Assembly: GCA_964475205.1 (NCBI GenBank) | Contig: CAYYVQ010000085.1 | Coordinates: 1-8,188, forward strand | Length of the DNA stretch: 8,188 bases | Reading direction: 5' to 3' | DNA from: CAYSRM01 sp964475205 | Lineage (GTDB): Bacteria > Verrucomicrobiota > Kiritimatiellia > UBA8416 > CAYSRM01 | Part shown: in pieces, positions 5,776 to 8,188 of the stretch | How positions within the stretch are numbered: the stretch's first letter is position 1 | How the letters are laid out: each line of letters opens with the position of its first letter | Position numbers and translations under genes: made by a program | Notes under the pieces: generated by a model | The model's database searches: none | Seen by the model: the letters and a program-made list of their open reading frames with translations, nothing else | Told to the model about the DNA's origin: nothing

Positions 5776-8138
5776 TTAGTCATTTGCCCAGCGCACACGC
5801 CCGATATAGTCAATCTGTATTTTGCGAGCTTTAAGTGTATTGGCTCTGAAAACTAGATTGTTACGTTGTGAAGATGGACGCGCATCACGGTGATCAATAA
5901 AATAGAGTTGACCCTGCGTTGACGCGCCTGTCATAAAAACCAGATATTGGTCTTCACTCTTGACCATTTCACCCCATGATAGAGACATCAAGAATCGCGC
6001 ATCAGGATAATCTGGATGTTTTTTTGTTATGACTTCCTCGTGGTTCTTTAAACGCCTTGTTGCTTCCAGCATGGTGGTGAAATAGGCAAAACGTTTTGCC
6101 TTTCCATGGGTACCCAATATCTCAAAAATAGAAACATGATGCGTATTTCCAGGTTTCACATATCCATTGTTGTTGCTGTTTTCTCTCAAAGGGACAACCG
6201 AGGCTTCCTTCTTAAGAACTCTGACTCTCTTAATCGGATTGCCGGAACTCATAACCAACGGATTCTCCGGATCAGATAGAATCTTTTTAATCTTTTCCGA
6301 CCCTCCTTTTTGCCCTCGCCCGAAATCTATATCATGCTGGGCAAGCCGATCAATGACTGCTTTCTTTATGGCCTTATCCCGTATCATGGGAATTTCAGAT
6401 GGCGTTAGAAGATGAACGGGTTTTCGTATAACATACATACCCTTTTCCGCGTCTTTTCCTTTTGTTGCAGAGCCATACAAGGTATCTTCATGCAGCTTGC
6501 CGCTTATTTGTCGTTCAGGACGGTGTGAAACAACAATCCGTTCAACGGCATCCTTAACTGCATCGCGAAACCCGTTCCACGGCTCTTCCAAAGGTGCCCT
6601 GTTTTTATCATGCCTAAATCTCAACGAGCGTGAAAGATCATGTAAAGTTGCATGGTTTGTTAATGCTATGATTATGGCATCAATCGCGTGATGCCTGTGA
6701 TCCTCCCTGTTCTTGCCCGTTATAGCATCACCCAGAACAGAATGGAGCCCCCATTGCCATCGCAGTTCAGCAGTCAATTGCCCTTTAAGACCCATGACTT
6801 TATGTGCTTCTTCTTTAGAATAAAGCAATTTCAGAAAAGCCAGAGCGCTGCGTGCTATGTATGCTGTATCGGTTAGCTGCCGATTTACAAATTGATCCAA
6901 ATCCAATTCTTTTTGGACGAACCTGCGATATTTTGCATACGGCATCTTGTGCTTTTTCAGCAACTTGCCCACACGATCTAGTACTTCTAGATATCGTCTG
7001 TCTTCATTTTGCCCTAACCATTCATATGGAGTTCGATCCTGTTTTTCCTGATTCGCAGCCCTGAGGCATACAACCTTATTCATATACGAATCATCGAGAC
7101 TTCGATGTCGTGGGAAAATGTGATCTATATCGGCGTCACCCCTGAGCAACTGCGAGATGCTGATTGGGGATCCTGTATATACACAACACCTTTCCTGTTC
7201 TTCCCATAACAGATATCTGATGATGGCTTCCCGCGTCGGATTTACGCCATGTTCTTGGAGTCGAGTTTTGGCTTCATCCCGCTCCCTCTCTCGTTGGCGA
7301 ATTTTCTTGCCATATTCCTGCCTTTTTTTGCGTCCCATCTTCAGGGATCTGATCATTTCAACGTGAATGGCGTCCGGCTTTCCGTATTCATGAATGACGG
7401 CGTTAACCAGTTTTCTGGTCTCAACCAAAGATCTTATTACAACAGGATTTAAAGGTTGCTGAATTCCTGAGTTAACTGACTTTGACAAAGCGGGCAATTT
7501 TTCATGAACATCATGTTTCTGTTGGTCAGGTCTCAAGTAGCCTGCAGCATGAAGGGCAGAATCCTCAATATTGTTTGCCATGTAAGGGAGCCCCGCCTCA
7601 AGATGAGGAAGAAGCTTTTGAATTGCTTTCAACGAAACATTGCCATATCCAGGTTGCAAGCTCACTTCTGTGAGTTCGTCGGCCTGTTTTGTGCTCAGCC
7701 CACAATCTGAGACCGCCACAGCGATAAGTTCCTCCGGTTCCATCTCATCATCAAGCAACTTCTCAACAATGTTATTCTTGTCTTCCTCGGCAAGTTCATG
7801 CCACTCCTTACCAAAATACTTCTTACCTGCCAGAATTGCGTCGGTGGTATTGCCCTTGAGCTTGGCTCGCTCTCCCTTTTCAAGATTAAACCTGTGGTTC
7901 TCATCAAGCAACAAAAGCTTTCTAATCTGCCCAAACTGCATATCTTTCTTGCGTTTCAGAGTCTCAACAATTTTGGAGCGTTCTTCTGCCGACAACGCTC
8001 GCTCTCCATGGTTTAGAGTATCAATTACCCTGAGATTATTAACTTCCTGCAGAATTCTGAACATCTGCGCTCGCCTATCACTCAGCCGGATTCTGTATTC
8101 GTCGGGTTCCAGTTCACACTTTCCAACACTTTCTCTAG
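5776..8138 (-). pseudogene. cas9: Cas9, 5'-truncated by a mobile-element end (type II-C)
   Basis: From the ATG at 8064 there are 762 residues. Cas9-like sequence continues in frame upstream (ARESVGKCELEPDEYRIRLS) to the element junction at about 8138; a TGA follows at 8149-8151 inside the element. Numbering from that ATG, recognition-lobe sequence fills about 1-195. RuvC-II is IHVEM (E236). HNH is DIDHIFPRHRSLDDSYMNKVV with D314, H315 and N338. RuvC-III is HRHHAIDA (H459, D462). LHEDTLYG at 524-531 and a C-terminal PAM-interacting region of about 640-762 complete it. Comparison with the HNH position in the Neisseria protein (H588) suggests roughly 245 N-terminal residues are absent: RuvC-I with its catalytic Asp, the bridge helix and part of the recognition lobe. 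The fragment could still be translated from 8064, and HNH-only activity is conceivable, but RuvC cleavage should be lost unless the 5' part survives beyond the window. Confidence 0.93.
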
Positions 8139-8188
8139 CCTGAATTATTCATAAAAAAGTGAGTGACCTTTCCATCTCATTCATATAG
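8135..8188. mobile_element. End of a mobile element inserted in cas9 (partial)
   Basis: CTAG (8135-8138) is followed by CCTGAATTATTCATAAAA, which matches the terminal repeat of foldback copy 2 (CTAG-CCTGACTTATTCATAAA) at all but one position. The Cas9 frame ends exactly here and a stop appears a few codons inside. After the terminal repeat the sequence (AAAAAGTGAGTGACC onward) differs from copies 1 and 2, so this may be a full-length insertion sequence of the family rather than another short copy. The far end and any transposase lie outside the window. Confidence 0.8.

Noticed and set aside
7640..8143. 167-codon plus-strand frame
   Set aside because: Antisense to Cas9; Ser/Leu-rich translation typical of a shadow frame.

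Overview
The window looks like an accessory stretch of a bacterial chromosome. It holds a polysaccharide-lyase/oxidoreductase gene pair beside the remains of a type II-C CRISPR-Cas locus. Gene density is moderate, Shine-Dalgarno sites are present (AAGGAG before the lyase, AAGG before cas2), and the heparinase-like plus Gfo/Idh/MocA pairing is common in carbohydrate-degrading Planctomycetes-Verrucomicrobia-Lentisphaerae-type bacteria and in Bacteroidetes. That taxonomic hint is weak, and nothing in the window settles the lineage.

Layout: positions 1-62 show nothing recognisable. 63-424 is a mosaic of related hairpin-rich repeats that ends in the ribosome binding site of a heparinase II/III-family gene (425-2434, +). 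A 183-bp foldback element (2431-2613) separates it from a convergent Gfo/Idh/MocA-family oxidoreductase (2594-3790, -) and carries the stop codons of both genes. Upstream of the oxidoreductase lies a longer, more decayed relative of the element (3932-4187) with a very strong hairpin. Next come about 325 bp without a gene (4188-4513), where a CRISPR array might be expected but none is visible. Then, all on the minus strand and reading leftwards, come cas9 (5776-8138, missing its 5' part), cas1 (4837-5766) and cas2 (4514-4843), tightly packed as one operon.

The cas9 reading frame is cut at about 8138 by a sequence starting CTAG-CCTGAATTATTCATAA. This is nearly the same terminal sequence as the ends of the foldback elements elsewhere in the window. 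The sequence therefore directly shows that one transposon-end family occurs at every gene-block boundary and breaks the CRISPR effector gene. RuvC-II, HNH, RuvC-III and the C-terminal part of Cas9 are intact to the eye, as are the active sites of Cas1 and Cas2. RuvC-I, the bridge helix and part of the recognition lobe are absent from the window.

The most unusual material is the foldback family. The copies are palindromic end to end and are capped by a nested hairpin whose stem is kept by paired base changes between copies. One copy seems to have inserted into another just upstream of the lyase gene, where a 16-bp sequence including the lyase start codon is present twice.
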